Shown here piece after piece: positions 1-9,800 of a stretch of 14,914 nt of DNA. Within the stretch, counting starts at the first letter, position 1; each line of letters opens with the position of its first letter. The notes beneath the pieces are model-generated. The model saw nothing but the letters and a program-made list of their open reading frames with translations, searched no databases and was not told where the DNA came from. The position numbers were made by a program, and so were the translations under genes. The stretch covers positions 1 through 14,914 of the forward strand of contig CAJVYZ010000007.1 in NCBI GenBank assembly GCA_913009915.1, read 5' to 3'. This DNA is from an uncultured Gemmatimonadota bacterium (lineage in GTDB: Bacteria; Gemmatimonadota; Gemmatimonadetes; Gemmatimonadales; GWC2-71-9).

Positions 1-1
1 G

Positions 2-1123
2 GTGTTGCGCGGCAACCTGGCCTATGACCGGCGCCTGCCCGAGGGTTTCATCCTCACGCTCGAGGGCATGTACAACAAGGGCATCAACGACTACTTCATC
101 GTCAATCGCAACGTGCCCACGGCCCAAGGGACTGACCAGAATGGCCGCATTGTCTACGGGGTACAAAACTCAACCGGCCGCTCCAACCCGGCGTACTTCA
201 ACTCCGCCGTCTACGGCACCGGCAGCTCGGGCGTGTTCGACCTTGGCAATACCAGTAACAACCAGTCATACAACCTCACGGCAGAACTGAGAAAACTGGT
301 GGGCAACAGCCTGGTGCTGACCGGGGCGTACACCTATTCCCAATCCAAGGACGTCCAGAGTTTCACCTCCAGCCGGGCCACGTCCAACTGGCGGTTCGGT
401 CGTGTCAACGCGGGTGATCAGTTTGCCGACGAGCGGACCTTGTCAGCGTTCGACCGGACCAACAAGGTCACCTTGACGGGCACGTACTTGTTCCCGTGGC
501 AGTCGTGGCAGACGCAGCTGTCGTTGACGTACCTCGGCATGTCGGGGACCCCGTACACCTACATCGCCGGCGGGTCCAGCGGCCGTGGGGACCTCAACGC
601 CGACGGCACCAACGCCAACGACCCGATGTACGTCATCCGCGACGCCTCGGATCCCGGCATCCAATGGAACGACCCGGCCGATGCCCAGGCCTACAATACG
701 TTCATCGGCAGTCTCGACTGCCTCAACAAGCAGCGCGGCACCATCATGACGCGGAATAGCTGCCGCAATCCGTGGCAGAATTTCCTCAACATGAACTTGC
801 GGCAGGCGCTGCCGGCCATGGGCAAGAACGTGATCACGCTCGAAATCGGTTTGTTCAATTTCCTGAACCTGCTCAACAGTGATTGGGGTGTCACCAAGAG
901 CGCCGGTGGCGGCGTGTTCTCCACCCAGACCATCGGACGGGTCAGCGACAGTGTCGACGACGGTAGCGGTGTGTTCATTCCCCAGTTCAACTACACCGGT
1001 CCCACGAACGATGGCAGCGATCCGTCGACCGACACCTACGTCAGCAATGGCCAAGCCTCGAATTCGTGGCAAGTGATGTTCTCCCTTCGTTACGAGTACG
1101 GTGGGATAGGCATAGGATTCTAG
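2..1123 (+). CDS. TonB-dependent receptor, Oar-like, C-terminal part (5' truncated by window edge)
   Basis: This is the C-terminal 373 residues of an outer-membrane TonB-dependent receptor. The plug and the first barrel strands lie outside the window, so the first codon is not a start. What is seen: alternating amphipathic beta-strand segments rich in Tyr, Asn, Gly and Ser throughout; a phrase of the type AFDRTNKVTLTGTYLFPW near residue 149; a calcium-loop-like DLNADGTNAND at 590-622; a Cys pair 14 residues apart (around 716-770) followed by Arg-Asn-Pro-Trp; and a terminal strand ending in Phe (LRYEYGGIGIGF), as expected for recognition by the Bam complex. The Cys pair and the NFLN segments near the end resemble the large Oar/carboxypeptidase-regulatory-domain receptors common in Gemmatimonadota and Acidobacteria (recalled, not searched). 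Substrate cannot be inferred. A hairpin follows the stop, and the next gene is convergent. Confidence 0.85.
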   Translation: MLRGNLAYDRRLPEGFILTLEGMYNKGINDYFIVNRNVPTAQGTDQNGRIVYGVQNSTGRSNPAYFNSAVYGTGSSGVFDLGNTSNNQSYNLTAELRKLVGNSLVLTGAYTYSQSKDVQSFTSSRATSNWRFGRVNAGDQFADERTLSAFDRTNKVTLTGTYLFPWQSWQTQLSLTYLGMSGTPYTYIAGGSSGRGDLNADGTNANDPMYVIRDASDPGIQWNDPADAQAYNTFIGSLDCLNKQRGTIMTRNSCRNPWQNFLNMNLRQALPAMGKNVITLEIGLFNFLNLLNSDWGVTKSAGGGVFSTQTIGRVSDSVDDGSGVFIPQFNYTGPTNDGSDPSTDTYVSNGQASNSWQVMFSLRYEYGGIGIGF

Positions 1124-1142
1124 GCGAGGGCGATTTTCCAGC

Positions 1143-1171
1143 AAAAGAGCCCGGCACCGCCGGGCTCTCTT
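1143..1171. terminator. Bidirectional intrinsic terminator between convergent genes
   Basis: A perfect 10-bp inverted repeat (1146-1155 with 1159-1168) encloses a 3-nt loop, ACC, in the 70-bp gap between the receptor stop (1123) and the lptG stop (1194). On the minus strand the stem is followed by TTTT (1146-1143), so it suits lptFG termination best. On the plus strand the tail is the weaker CTTGCT. The convergent placement supports use in both directions. Confidence 0.8.
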
Positions 1172-1193
1172 GCTCCCTGCTCCTGGCTCCCAG

Positions 1194-2282
1194 TTATGTC
1201 CTCACCCGCCACAGTAGCACTAGGCCCACGACCAGGAAGACCAAGTTGGGGATCCAGGCCGCCAACCGTGGGGCCACTGTCCCGCTGGTCCCGACGGCCT
1301 CGGACAGCTGGATGAACAGCAGGTAGGCCACAGTGGTGCCGAGCGAAATGGCGATGCCGAACGCGGTGCCGGACCGGGGTGAGGTAATGGCCATCGGCGC
1401 GCCGAACAGGGCGATGATGAAGCACGCCCCCGGGAGCGCCAACTTCAGGGCCTGTTGCACTTTCAGTTTGTTGGTGTCGTTGCCCGACCGGTCGAGGGCC
1501 TCGATGTACCTGCCCAGTTCAGCGTAGCGCATTTCTTCCGTGGCCTTGGGCGCCACCAGTAGGTCCTCGGGCCGCTGAGTCAAGGCGCCCAGGATCATGC
1601 TTTCGAAGGCGACTGCCGAATAGACACTCTGGTCGACGATCATGCGGCTGGACCCATGCCACAGGCGCCAGCGGTTCAAGGTCGAATCGAAGGTGGCGCT
1701 GTCGGCGGTGATCGCCAGGCCCGGGTACTCGAGGCTGGAACCCGGGCGCTCAAAGATCGCGTGCTGCAGCTGCTGCCTCTGCAGGTCCAGGGTGCGTACC
1801 GAGTAAACCCAGCCGTTGTCCCCCCGGAATACGAAATTGTAGCGGAACCGCGTGGGTGGCGGACCCTCCCCCGCCTGGATTTCGACCTGTTTGGCCGATG
1901 CCCCGGGTGACAGTTCGCCCACCACTAGTGCCAGGACGGTGGCGGCGGCGCCGGCAAGGAAGATGGGAAACACGATGCGCCGGAAACTCAGGCCCGATGC
2001 CTTGGCGGCGGTGATCTCCGAATGCCGGCCCATGGTCCCCACCGTGAACACTGTGGCGAACAGTACCGCGGCCGGCATGACCAGGTAGGCGTTTTCCGGG
2101 ATGGAATACAAGTAGCTCACCACGATCTCCCGCCACGTGAGGCCATTGCTGAGCAGGCCCCGCAGGTGATCGGTGAGATCGATGAGCACGGCGATCAGGG
2201 GGAACCCCAACGCGGTCAGGACGAAGGTCTTGACCCAGGTCTTGAGTACGTAGCGGTCGAGCGTCGACCGGAGGAGCTTCAC
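1194..2282 (-). CDS. lptG: LPS export ABC transporter permease LptG (YjgP/YjgQ family)
   Basis: Inner-membrane permease subunit of the LptB2FG transporter, which extracts lipopolysaccharide from the inner membrane and passes it to LptC/A. About 362 residues, the usual LptG length. Seen: an N-terminal LDRYVLKTW phrase like other LptG proteins; three hydrophobic segments (about 16-34, 56-82, 103-122); the family signature EITAAKASG (89-97) in the loop that contacts the ATPase; a periplasmic beta-rich domain (about 125-255); and three more hydrophobic segments to the C-terminus. The start chosen is the GTG at 2282, whose GTGA overlaps the lptF stop by 4 bp and gives the family-typical N-terminus. 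A GTG at 2327 would add 15 residues of unremarkable sequence. Neither start has a clear ribosome binding site, so translational coupling to lptF is likely. LptF versus LptG was decided by order and N-terminus. Confidence 0.88.
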   Translation of the reverse strand: MKLLRSTLDRYVLKTWVKTFVLTALGFPLIAVLIDLTDHLRGLLSNGLTWREIVVSYLYSIPENAYLVMPAAVLFATVFTVGTMGRHSEITAAKASGLSFRRIVFPIFLAGAAATVLALVVGELSPGASAKQVEIQAGEGPPPTRFRYNFVFRGDNGWVYSVRTLDLQRQQLQHAIFERPGSSLEYPGLAITADSATFDSTLNRWRLWHGSSRMIVDQSVYSAVAFESMILGALTQRPEDLLVAPKATEEMRYAELGRYIEALDRSGNDTNKLKVQQALKLALPGACFIIALFGAPMAITSPRSGTAFGIAISLGTTVAYLLFIQLSEAVGTSGTVAPRLAAWIPNLVFLVVGLVLLWRVRT

Positions 2283-3805
2283 CTGGGTGCCCGGCGTTGC
2301 GGGAAGCGTTGCTTGATGCTGTCCCACAGGTCCGCGAAATCACCACCCCGGGCCGTCCCCGTGTGGCGGGACACCACCAGCATGCCCAGTATGCCGAAGG
2401 TCGTGAGCAGGATGTTGGGAGCCCACATCGGGATCCACGGATCCATTCGCCCAAGGTCGCCTAGGCTCTCTCCTGCCGTCAGACCCACATAGTAGATGGC
2501 GAACACCGACAACCCGCCTCCGATGACCAGTCCCATCCCACCCCTGGGGAAACGCAACGCCATGGGGATCCCCACCACGACGAACGACAGGCACGCCATG
2601 CTGATGGCCCACTTCTTGTGGATCTCGACCAGATACGCATTGGCCCTCCGGCGGGCCACTCTCTCCACGTCGCGGGCGGCGGAGATGTCGGACCACGGGA
2701 CCAGAGCGACGTTACGATTTGCAACAACTGGCTCGATTTCCGGCTCAGGGTCGACCTTTTTCCTGAAGCGATTCAGCAGCTTCAGCGGGACCAGTGTGTC
2801 TTGTGCCATCTCGGTCGCTTCCGCCGTCTTCGGGAGTAGCAGGGTGATGACACCCTGCCAGGCGTCGCAGATGGTTCTCCGGGGTATGGCCGCATTCTGG
2901 GGGAGACCGGCCAGCGGCGGCAGCTCCATCAAGGCTCGTAAGTCGCTACGGAGGAACCGGTTACGGTCCTGGCGCGATTGAGCGACGTCGCGGCGGGCTT
3001 GCCTGACGATGTCCTGCATCTCACAGGTGGACAACTCGCGGTCGCCTCGCACGGCTTCGGTGGTACCCCGTTCCAGTTGGTTGGACACATTTCGGATCAG
3101 AATGGTGTTCATCTGGAAGGCGGTCAGCCGAAAGGCGCGGGAATCGTCGGTCTCGAACTCATGGATTTCTCCTTGGTGGAGCTTGATCGTGAGGTCCAGC
3201 TGGTTGCCGGCTACCGCCATCTGGCCGCTATCGGCGTAAATGATTCGAGGCCGATCCTGGCTGGTGAGGTCGTAGATGACCACGTCCTTGAGGCGGCCGC
3301 TGTTGGGGTCGATCCGGCTGGACCGGAGGAACAGGCGGGACGGTGGAATCTCGTTCACGATCTGTTCGCTCAGTTCCAGGGTCGGTTTCTTTCTGGCGAT
3401 GTCGAACAACAGGGTGCGGAGCCGGGCATTGGTGCGGGGCAGGACCTGGTCCACGAAGACGAACGTCCCGGCCGACAGCAGGACGCCGGCAACGATCACC
3501 GGAGTCAGCAGTTGGCTGACGCTGATCCCGCTGGCGCGCATGGCGGTGATCTCACTGTCGGCCGATAGTTGGCTGAAGGTGTAGAGTACGGCGAGCAGGA
3601 CGGCCATGGGCATGGTCATGGCGACGATGAACGGGATGCTGAGCGCGAATACCTCGGCGATCACCAGCCAATCCAGTCCCTTCCCAACCAAGTGGCCGAA
3701 ACGGCGGGCCACTTGGTTGAGGAGCATGATGCTGGTCAGGGCCATCAGGGCAAAGGCGAAGGGCCCAGCTAGTTGCCGCAGGATATATCGGTGGAGAAGT
3801 CCCAT
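2279..3805 (-). CDS. lptF: LPS export ABC transporter permease LptF, long form with periplasmic insert
   Basis: Partner permease of LptG in the LptB2FG lipopolysaccharide exporter. Seen: hydrophobic segments at about 14-34, 50-77 and 102-120; the family signature EITAMRASG (85-93); a periplasmic beta-rich domain to about 240; then a charged, helical and Pro-rich stretch (about 245-395); and three hydrophobic segments at about 400-417, 424-444 and 459-478. At 508 residues it is roughly 140 longer than the E. coli protein. Nearly all of the excess lies between segments 3 and 4, so an insert follows the jelly-roll domain, and the frame is open throughout. First gene of a two-gene operon with lptG, starting at an ATG with no strong ribosome binding site. 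It diverges from the sprA-like gene, sharing a short promoter region. No lptB, lptC or lptA is in the window. Confidence 0.9.
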   Translation of the reverse strand: MGLLHRYILRQLAGPFAFALMALTSIMLLNQVARRFGHLVGKGLDWLVIAEVFALSIPFIVAMTMPMAVLLAVLYTFSQLSADSEITAMRASGISVSQLLTPVIVAGVLLSAGTFVFVDQVLPRTNARLRTLLFDIARKKPTLELSEQIVNEIPPSRLFLRSSRIDPNSGRLKDVVIYDLTSQDRPRIIYADSGQMAVAGNQLDLTIKLHQGEIHEFETDDSRAFRLTAFQMNTILIRNVSNQLERGTTEAVRGDRELSTCEMQDIVRQARRDVAQSRQDRNRFLRSDLRALMELPPLAGLPQNAAIPRRTICDAWQGVITLLLPKTAEATEMAQDTLVPLKLLNRFRKKVDPEPEIEPVVANRNVALVPWSDISAARDVERVARRRANAYLVEIHKKWAISMACLSFVVVGIPMALRFPRGGMGLVIGGGLSVFAIYYVGLTAGESLGDLGRMDPWIPMWAPNILLTTFGILGMLVVSRHTGTARGGDFADLWDSIKQRFPQRRAPR

Positions 3806-3822
3806 AACTCTAACTGTCGCGG

Positions 3823-3851
3823 TTGTAGCGACTTGGGGCGCTCGTTATATT
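3823..3851 (+). promoter_or_regulatory. Putative housekeeping-type promoter for the sprA-like gene
   Basis: TTGTAG (3823-3828) and TATATT (3846-3851) are separated by 17 nt, in the only A/T-rich patch of the gap. The predicted transcription start is near 3858. That is downstream of the furthest upstream in-frame TTG codon (3850) and upstream of the GTG at 3898, so it supports the GTG start. A 5-bp inverted repeat, GTCGC (3816-3820) with GCGAC (3828-3832), spans the -35 and could be an operator, but this is weak. Confidence 0.45.
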
Positions 3852-3873
3852 GTTGCAACCACTCTCCATTGAA
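3844..3873 (-). promoter_or_regulatory. Possible lptFG promoter, overlapping the divergent sprA promoter
   Basis: On the minus strand, TTCAAT (3873-3868) and TATAAC (3849-3844) are separated by 18 nt, placing a transcription start about 30 nt upstream of the lptF ATG at 3805. The -10 is good (5 of 6) and the -35 is poor (3 of 6). It shares its A/T core with the plus-strand candidate, so the two would compete for polymerase. Consensus matching only. Confidence 0.3.
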
Positions 3874-3897
3874 TCTAATTCACTTATTCCCTTCCGC

Positions 3898-6800
3898 GTG
3901 ACACGACTTCTCGTCACTCTTTTCGGCCTGTGCCTGATTCCCGCCACCCTGGCCGGCCAAGGCACCCAACCGGACACCGTGCGTTTTGGGGTTCGGAGGG
4001 TCATGGACCGGTCCATTTTCATTCTCAAGGAGCCCCGGGCGTTGCGGTCGCCATGGCTTGGTATACCCCGGCGGTCGCCGGCCCAGGCCGGCCAGGCTTG
4101 GGCCGAGCGAGTGAGCGCCCGGCTGCGGCGCGAGCAGGTCGTGCGAGCCAACACCCAGCTTCTATCACAATTATACGGGCGCATGGCGTTTGCGGTTGCC
4201 GACTCGGCCGACCGGGCCGCGGGCCGGCGGGGGGTGTTGGGTCTCGACCCGCGCTATGCCGATTTGAGTCTGGACGCGCAGGCCCGGTTCGAACTCAGGA
4301 CCGACCGGATCAAGAACGAGCGCTGCACCACCGCTGAGGCCCTGAGGGCCGACTCGGGCTGCCGGGCCAAGTTCAAGGCGCCCAGACTCGATACCGAATT
4401 CAGTGCCCTGGCCGGCGGCGTCATCGCCGAGCGGGTCCACATCAACGTCGATTGGGACTCGCAGCGGGAGCTCGACGCCACCAACACCATTCAGGTGTTC
4501 TACCAGGGACTGGAGGACGAGATCATCCGGCGGATCGAGGTGGGCACGGTGAGTTTCCAGCCTCCGCCGTCCCGGTTCATCACCTCGCAAATACCCAGCA
4601 ACAACTTCGGCGTCAACGCCAGCTTCGAGGTGGGCCCGTGGGGGATTCAGGCGTTGGTGGCCACTCAGGAGGGTAGCGTCGTCAACGAACGACGATTCAC
4701 CATCGGCGCGACCGCCAGCGAACCGCAGGACCGTGCGTTGCGTGATCTGGACTTCGAATCCAACCGGTTCTTCTGGGTGGTCGACCCGACGGTAGTGCCG
4801 GGTTATCCCGCGGTGGACATCCTGAATCTGGCTCAACTGGAGCAGATACCTACCGACGTCCTCCCCAGCCAGGTGCGACTCTATCGTTTCAGGCCGCGCG
4901 CCGGCCAGGGCGCCGCGGATCCCAACCTGGGCGGGATCAACGCTTTCGGCGTTCGCGGTGGCAGCGAGCCTGGTCTCGGTGCCCGGTGGGAGCTGCTGAT
5001 TCAGAATCTCGACTACTACCTCGACCCCAGCGGCCTGTGGTTCGTCCTCAATACCAAGCTGGCATCCGACGAGTATATCAGCGTGAGCTACCTCACCACG
5101 GGAGGGCAGCAGGTCGGCACCTTCCCGGACCGGGACCGGGGTCTGGGTCCCAATCAGGAATACCTTGATACCCTCCAACTGGTAGGAGCCCCGCAGACCC
5201 TGTTCGGACAATCGATTTTCCTGCGGGAAATGCGACACATCTACCGCATCGCGGGAACCGATCTCAACAAGAGCACGCTCACGGCGGCGCTCACGCTCAA
5301 CCGTTCCGAGCGGCCATTGAGTGGCGGCGCAGACACCTACATCGCGTTGCTGGGGTTGGCCCTGCCGACGGACGCCAACATCCTCGACATCGAGAACCGG
5401 GTGTTTCCCCGTGACCGGGATGCCGGCGCCACGACGTCCGTGGGGGAGTCCTATATTGTGTTCCCCCACCTCACCCCCTTCGCCGATGGGACCAAACTCT
5501 CCACCGCCCAGGAGCGGCAGGACTCGCTCTACCGAACCCCGACCTACCTGGTACTCGGCAGTCAGGGGCCGCCTACCAAGTACGCGTTTCGTCTGCAGTA
5601 CGAGGCCGCCGGTGGCAGTGATCGATCACAGGTAAGTCTGAACGCCCTGAGCGTGCAGGAGGGGACCGATCGGCTGGAGCTCAATGGACGGGTGCTGGAG
5701 CGGGGGATCGACTACGAGATCGACTACGCCCTGGGGGTGGTCACCTTCCTCGATCCCGACATTCTTTTCGGGAGCGGGACCGCCCAGTTGGTGGCCAGGT
5801 TCGAAGAGCGCGGGTTCTTCGCCATTGCGCCGACGTCGGTGTTCGGATTGACAACCACTTACTCCCTCGGTGACGTGGGAGCGATCAATTTCATGGGTCT
5901 GTACCAGCAGGAGCAGTCGGCGTTCACCCGGCCGCCCCTGGGGTTCGAGCCGACGGCCAACTTCATCGGCGGGGTGACGACCCAGCTTCGATTCCGCCCG
6001 ACGGGCGTGACGCGATTCCTCAATTCCCTGACTTCTACCCCCGCCACCGCTCCCTCCATCCTGGACCTCAACGCCGAGTTTGCGCTGTCGCGACCCGTGG
6101 CCAACCGGATTGGCGAGGCCTACATCGACGAATTCGAGGCGGATGCCGGGTTCCGGATATCCATGGGCGAGGCGCGGTGGGCACCGGGGAGCATTCCCAA
6201 CCGGACCGATGGGCTATCGCTGCCGGGATTCGGCGTGACCTTCGACACCACCGACGCGGTCCAGATGTCGTGGCAGAATCTCATTCTACGTGGCGGGGCA
6301 GTGGCGCAGGTGTTCCCCCAGGACATCGATCCCGGCATCGTCATCGCCGGGACGGGCGAGAGTCAGGAGACGGTGCTCTATCTGACGTTTCACGCCGACA
6401 CGGCTGGGGGTATCGTCCGGTCGGACAATTCGTCGCTGTGGTCGCGACCGCAGCGGAACGCGGCCCGGTTCCGGCCACTGGTCATCTCCCTCAGCAATAC
6501 CGGCATCGACCTGTCGAACAACCAGTTTCTCGAGTTCTGGATGTTCACCGACTCCCGGTTTACCGCTCCCGAAGACGCCGGTATCGAGTTCATCTTTGAT
6601 CTGGGCACGGTCAACGAAGATGTTCTCGCTCTGGCCCCCGACAGCCTGACGATCACCGGGGTCGACTCGTCGTACACCGGAACCCAACACGTCGGCGTGG
6701 GGCGGCTCGACACCGAACGAGGGGTCACCGGCATCTTCAACGCCCAGACCGACGACGTGGGCATCCTGGGCGATCGGCCGGACTCGATCCTCATCGTGGG

Positions 6801-9800
6801 ACAGGGTCTTACCTTCGATCCGGCACTGTGTCAACGGACGCTCACCAGCGCAGTCGAGGTGTTCCCCTGGGGCGATCTCGAGGTGCAGTGTTCCAACGGC
6901 AACGGGATCCTGGACACCGAAGATCTCAACGGTGACGACGTCCTCAACTTCAACGCGGCCAACGTCGCGGACAACGTCTTTCGCTGGGTGTTCACACCCG
7001 CCGAGCTGGGGCGCTTTTTCGTCCGCAACGGCCGGGTCACCAGCATCGGTCGCTGGAGCCTTTTCCGGATCCCTCTCGACTCTCCTGACCAGGTGCTAGG
7101 CGTTCCCAACGAACGGCTGGTACAGGACCTCAGGCTTACGGTGGCCGGGCCCACCAGTGATGTCGATTCCGTCGTGCGCTGGGGCTTCGCCCGGATGAAG
7201 CTCACCGGGGCGCCCTGGATCAGGCTGGCGGACGCACCGATCGACGGGATCTCCGGCAGCACCGCCAACCCTACCGGAGAGGTGGTGGTCACCACCATCT
7301 CGACGACGGACAAGGCGCTGGGGTATGTCCCGCCGCCGGGTGTGACCAACGCGGGTAACAGCAGCGGCACGTCGGACGATCTGGGAACGGAGATCAACGA
7401 ATCTTCGTTGCGGATCTATACCTTCGACCTGATCACTGGCGAGGCGTTGCAGGTGGACCAGCGCGTGGAGGCCGTCGACCGCTTCGTCGCCGGACCTCAA
7501 AACACGCTGAGCTACGGTGATCTGCGGGTGTGGTTCCGAGGCCGGGGCTCCGGTTGGGATGAGGGCGACCTCGAAGCGTTCCTGAAGATGGGGAGCGACG
7601 ACAACAACTTCTATCTCTATCGGACCCCGGCGAGTACCACCAGTTGGGAGCCGGAGGCGGTCATCGATCTCGACGTTTGGCGGGAACTGCGCAGCCAGGT
7701 GGAAGTGCAGTGGTTGCAGGGACTCCCGCCGAGCGGGGCGGGGCAGTGTGGCATGGGCGATTCCACGGCCTACGTTGCCTGCAGCGGACCGTACCTGGTA
7801 CAGGTGGCCGATCCGGGTATCAACCCACCCAACCTGGCTGCCGTGCAGCAGATATCGGCCGGCATTCTCAGGGTCGCCGCCACCACGGTCATCGATACGG
7901 CCGAGTTGTGGATCGACGACATCCGGCTGACCCGGCCGGTGAACCAGGTCGGTACCGCGCTGGCCATCGACGGCCGGTTGAGTGCGTCCGATGTGGGCGA
8001 CCTGACCTTCGGGTTTACCCGGCGCGGTGGCCAGTTCCGGCAACTGGGCCAGGATCCCAGCTTCCAGACGACCAACAACTTGAACGTCTCCTCGACGCTG
8101 CGGCTCGACCGGTTCCTGCCGCCGGGGCTCGGGTTATTTGTTCCTACCACGATCAGCTACGCCCGCTCGTCGACGGATCCACAACTGGTTGCGGGAACCG
8201 ACATCATCGCCAGCGACCTCGACGGACTGCGAAAGCCGGAATCGTGGTCCACCAGCTTCTCGATGACCGTGCGCCGGAGCCGACAGGGTACCGGTTGGAT
8301 TACCCGCGGGTTGGTGGATCCGTTGGCGTTCACCGGAAGCTTCACTAGCGGACGGGCGCGGCGGGAGTTGTCCCAAACCGCCAACTCGAGCCGGAACCTG
8401 GCCCTCAGCTACAACCTCACACCCGGCTCAACCAGCTTCAGCCTGGGTCTCGGCGGACTGATCGGAGGGCTCCCGGACTGGTTCAGCGGGAGTGAGGCGG
8501 GCGTCGGACTCCGCGACGCCAGGATCTCGCTCGCGCCCCGAAACGTGCGGTTCAGCAGCCGGCTAGGCCGCGACCAGACGGACTTCACCACCTTCCTGGT
8601 TCCAGTGGAACTCCCGAGTGACAGCAACTTCAGTCCGGCTGTATCGCTGTCCCACCTGTGGGTGAATTCCGCCGGTCTAACCTGGCAGCCGTTGGGACTG
8701 TTGACGATGAGCGGTGATCTCAGCAGCACCCGGGACCTCCGCCACTATGAGGATTCGACCTCGATCGGCCGGTTGACCTCGCTGTCCCGCCAGAGTTTCC
8801 TCGGCCTGGACGTCGGCGTAGAGAAATCCAGGACGATGTCGACCCAGATGTCGATCACGCCGCGCATCAACTCCTGGCTCCGCCCGCGGTACGTTACCGG
8901 GAGCACGTTCGGACTGAACCGCGACCTGACGACCCGGAATCCGGTTCGGGTCGACGGCGATACGGCCGGGTCCTTCGTGCTCCCCCAGACCTACAACAAC
9001 AGCCACACCCGCGAGCTGGGGGCGGCGGTGAACCTGGCGCGGCTGGTGCAGTCCGTATTCGGCGACAGCAGCGGTGTCACCTCAGTATTTGCCCGGGCGC
9101 GTCCGTTGGATCTGAGCACCCGGGTTGTCAGGTCGTCCATCTTCGACCTGGCCACGTTCGATCCCAGCGTGGGGTACCGGCTTGCACTGGGTGGGTTGGA
9201 CGAGTTCCTGGCCCAGGGAGGTCAACTGGCCCGCGGGGCTCGGGAAGTGATCACCGACCGAATCTCCACCGGCGCGACCTTCCCTATGGGTATCAGCGCC
9301 CAGTTGACCTACGGCCTGGTGCGCACGGTCCAATTCACTCGGGTGGGGGCGGAATTTCTGGAGACCCGGATCCGGGCGAAGGAGTGGCCCGTCGGCAACG
9401 TCCGGTGGAACACCTCCGTCGTCAGCGGCCCGATCGCGCTCATCGGAATGGGCCTGGTGTTTCGCCGGACGGAAGGGACGACAGTCACGCCCCGAGCCGA
9501 CGGGGGTCAGGCCTCGCTCCGGCTCAACAAACTGAAATCGTTGTCGCCCAATATGAATCTTGCGTTCAGGAATGGCCTGACGCTCACCGCGGGATATTCG
9601 TTGTCCAACAACGAGATCCTCAACAACGGGAACACCACTCTGGTCGAGACCAGTCAGCTCAACGGCACCCTGTCGTATTCGTTTCCGCTTCCCCGGTCCA
9701 TCAGCAGCCGGCGGAGACTGGTCCGGACCTCGCTGACCGCCCTGACCTTCACATCCACCAGCTGTCTCCAACGGCCTGGTGAGGCCGAGTGCCTTACCAT

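Noticed and set aside
443..1144. Minus-strand open frame of 233 codons antisense to the TonB receptor
   Set aside because: It overlaps the receptor coding sequence and runs into the terminator hairpin. There is no ribosome binding site and no family resemblance.
1750..2454. Minus-strand frame of 234 codons in another phase across the lptF-lptG junction
   Set aside because: Low-complexity Arg/Gly/Pro shadow of the two Lpt genes. The lptF and lptG frames have the membrane segments and signatures.
3898..3960. SprA-like protein as a lipoprotein (Cys12 in the hydrophobic segment)
   Set aside because: The residues before Cys12 (LFGL) do not fit a lipobox, because the position just before Cys is Leu; an ordinary signal peptide fits better.
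4171..5469. Minus-strand open frame of 432 codons antisense to the SprA-like gene
   Set aside because: It lies fully opposite a well-supported gene, is rich in Arg, Gly and Pro with no recognisable domain, and long antisense frames are expected in GC-rich DNA. The same applies to the minus-strand frames at 7096-8043, 9082-9771 and 12236-13429.
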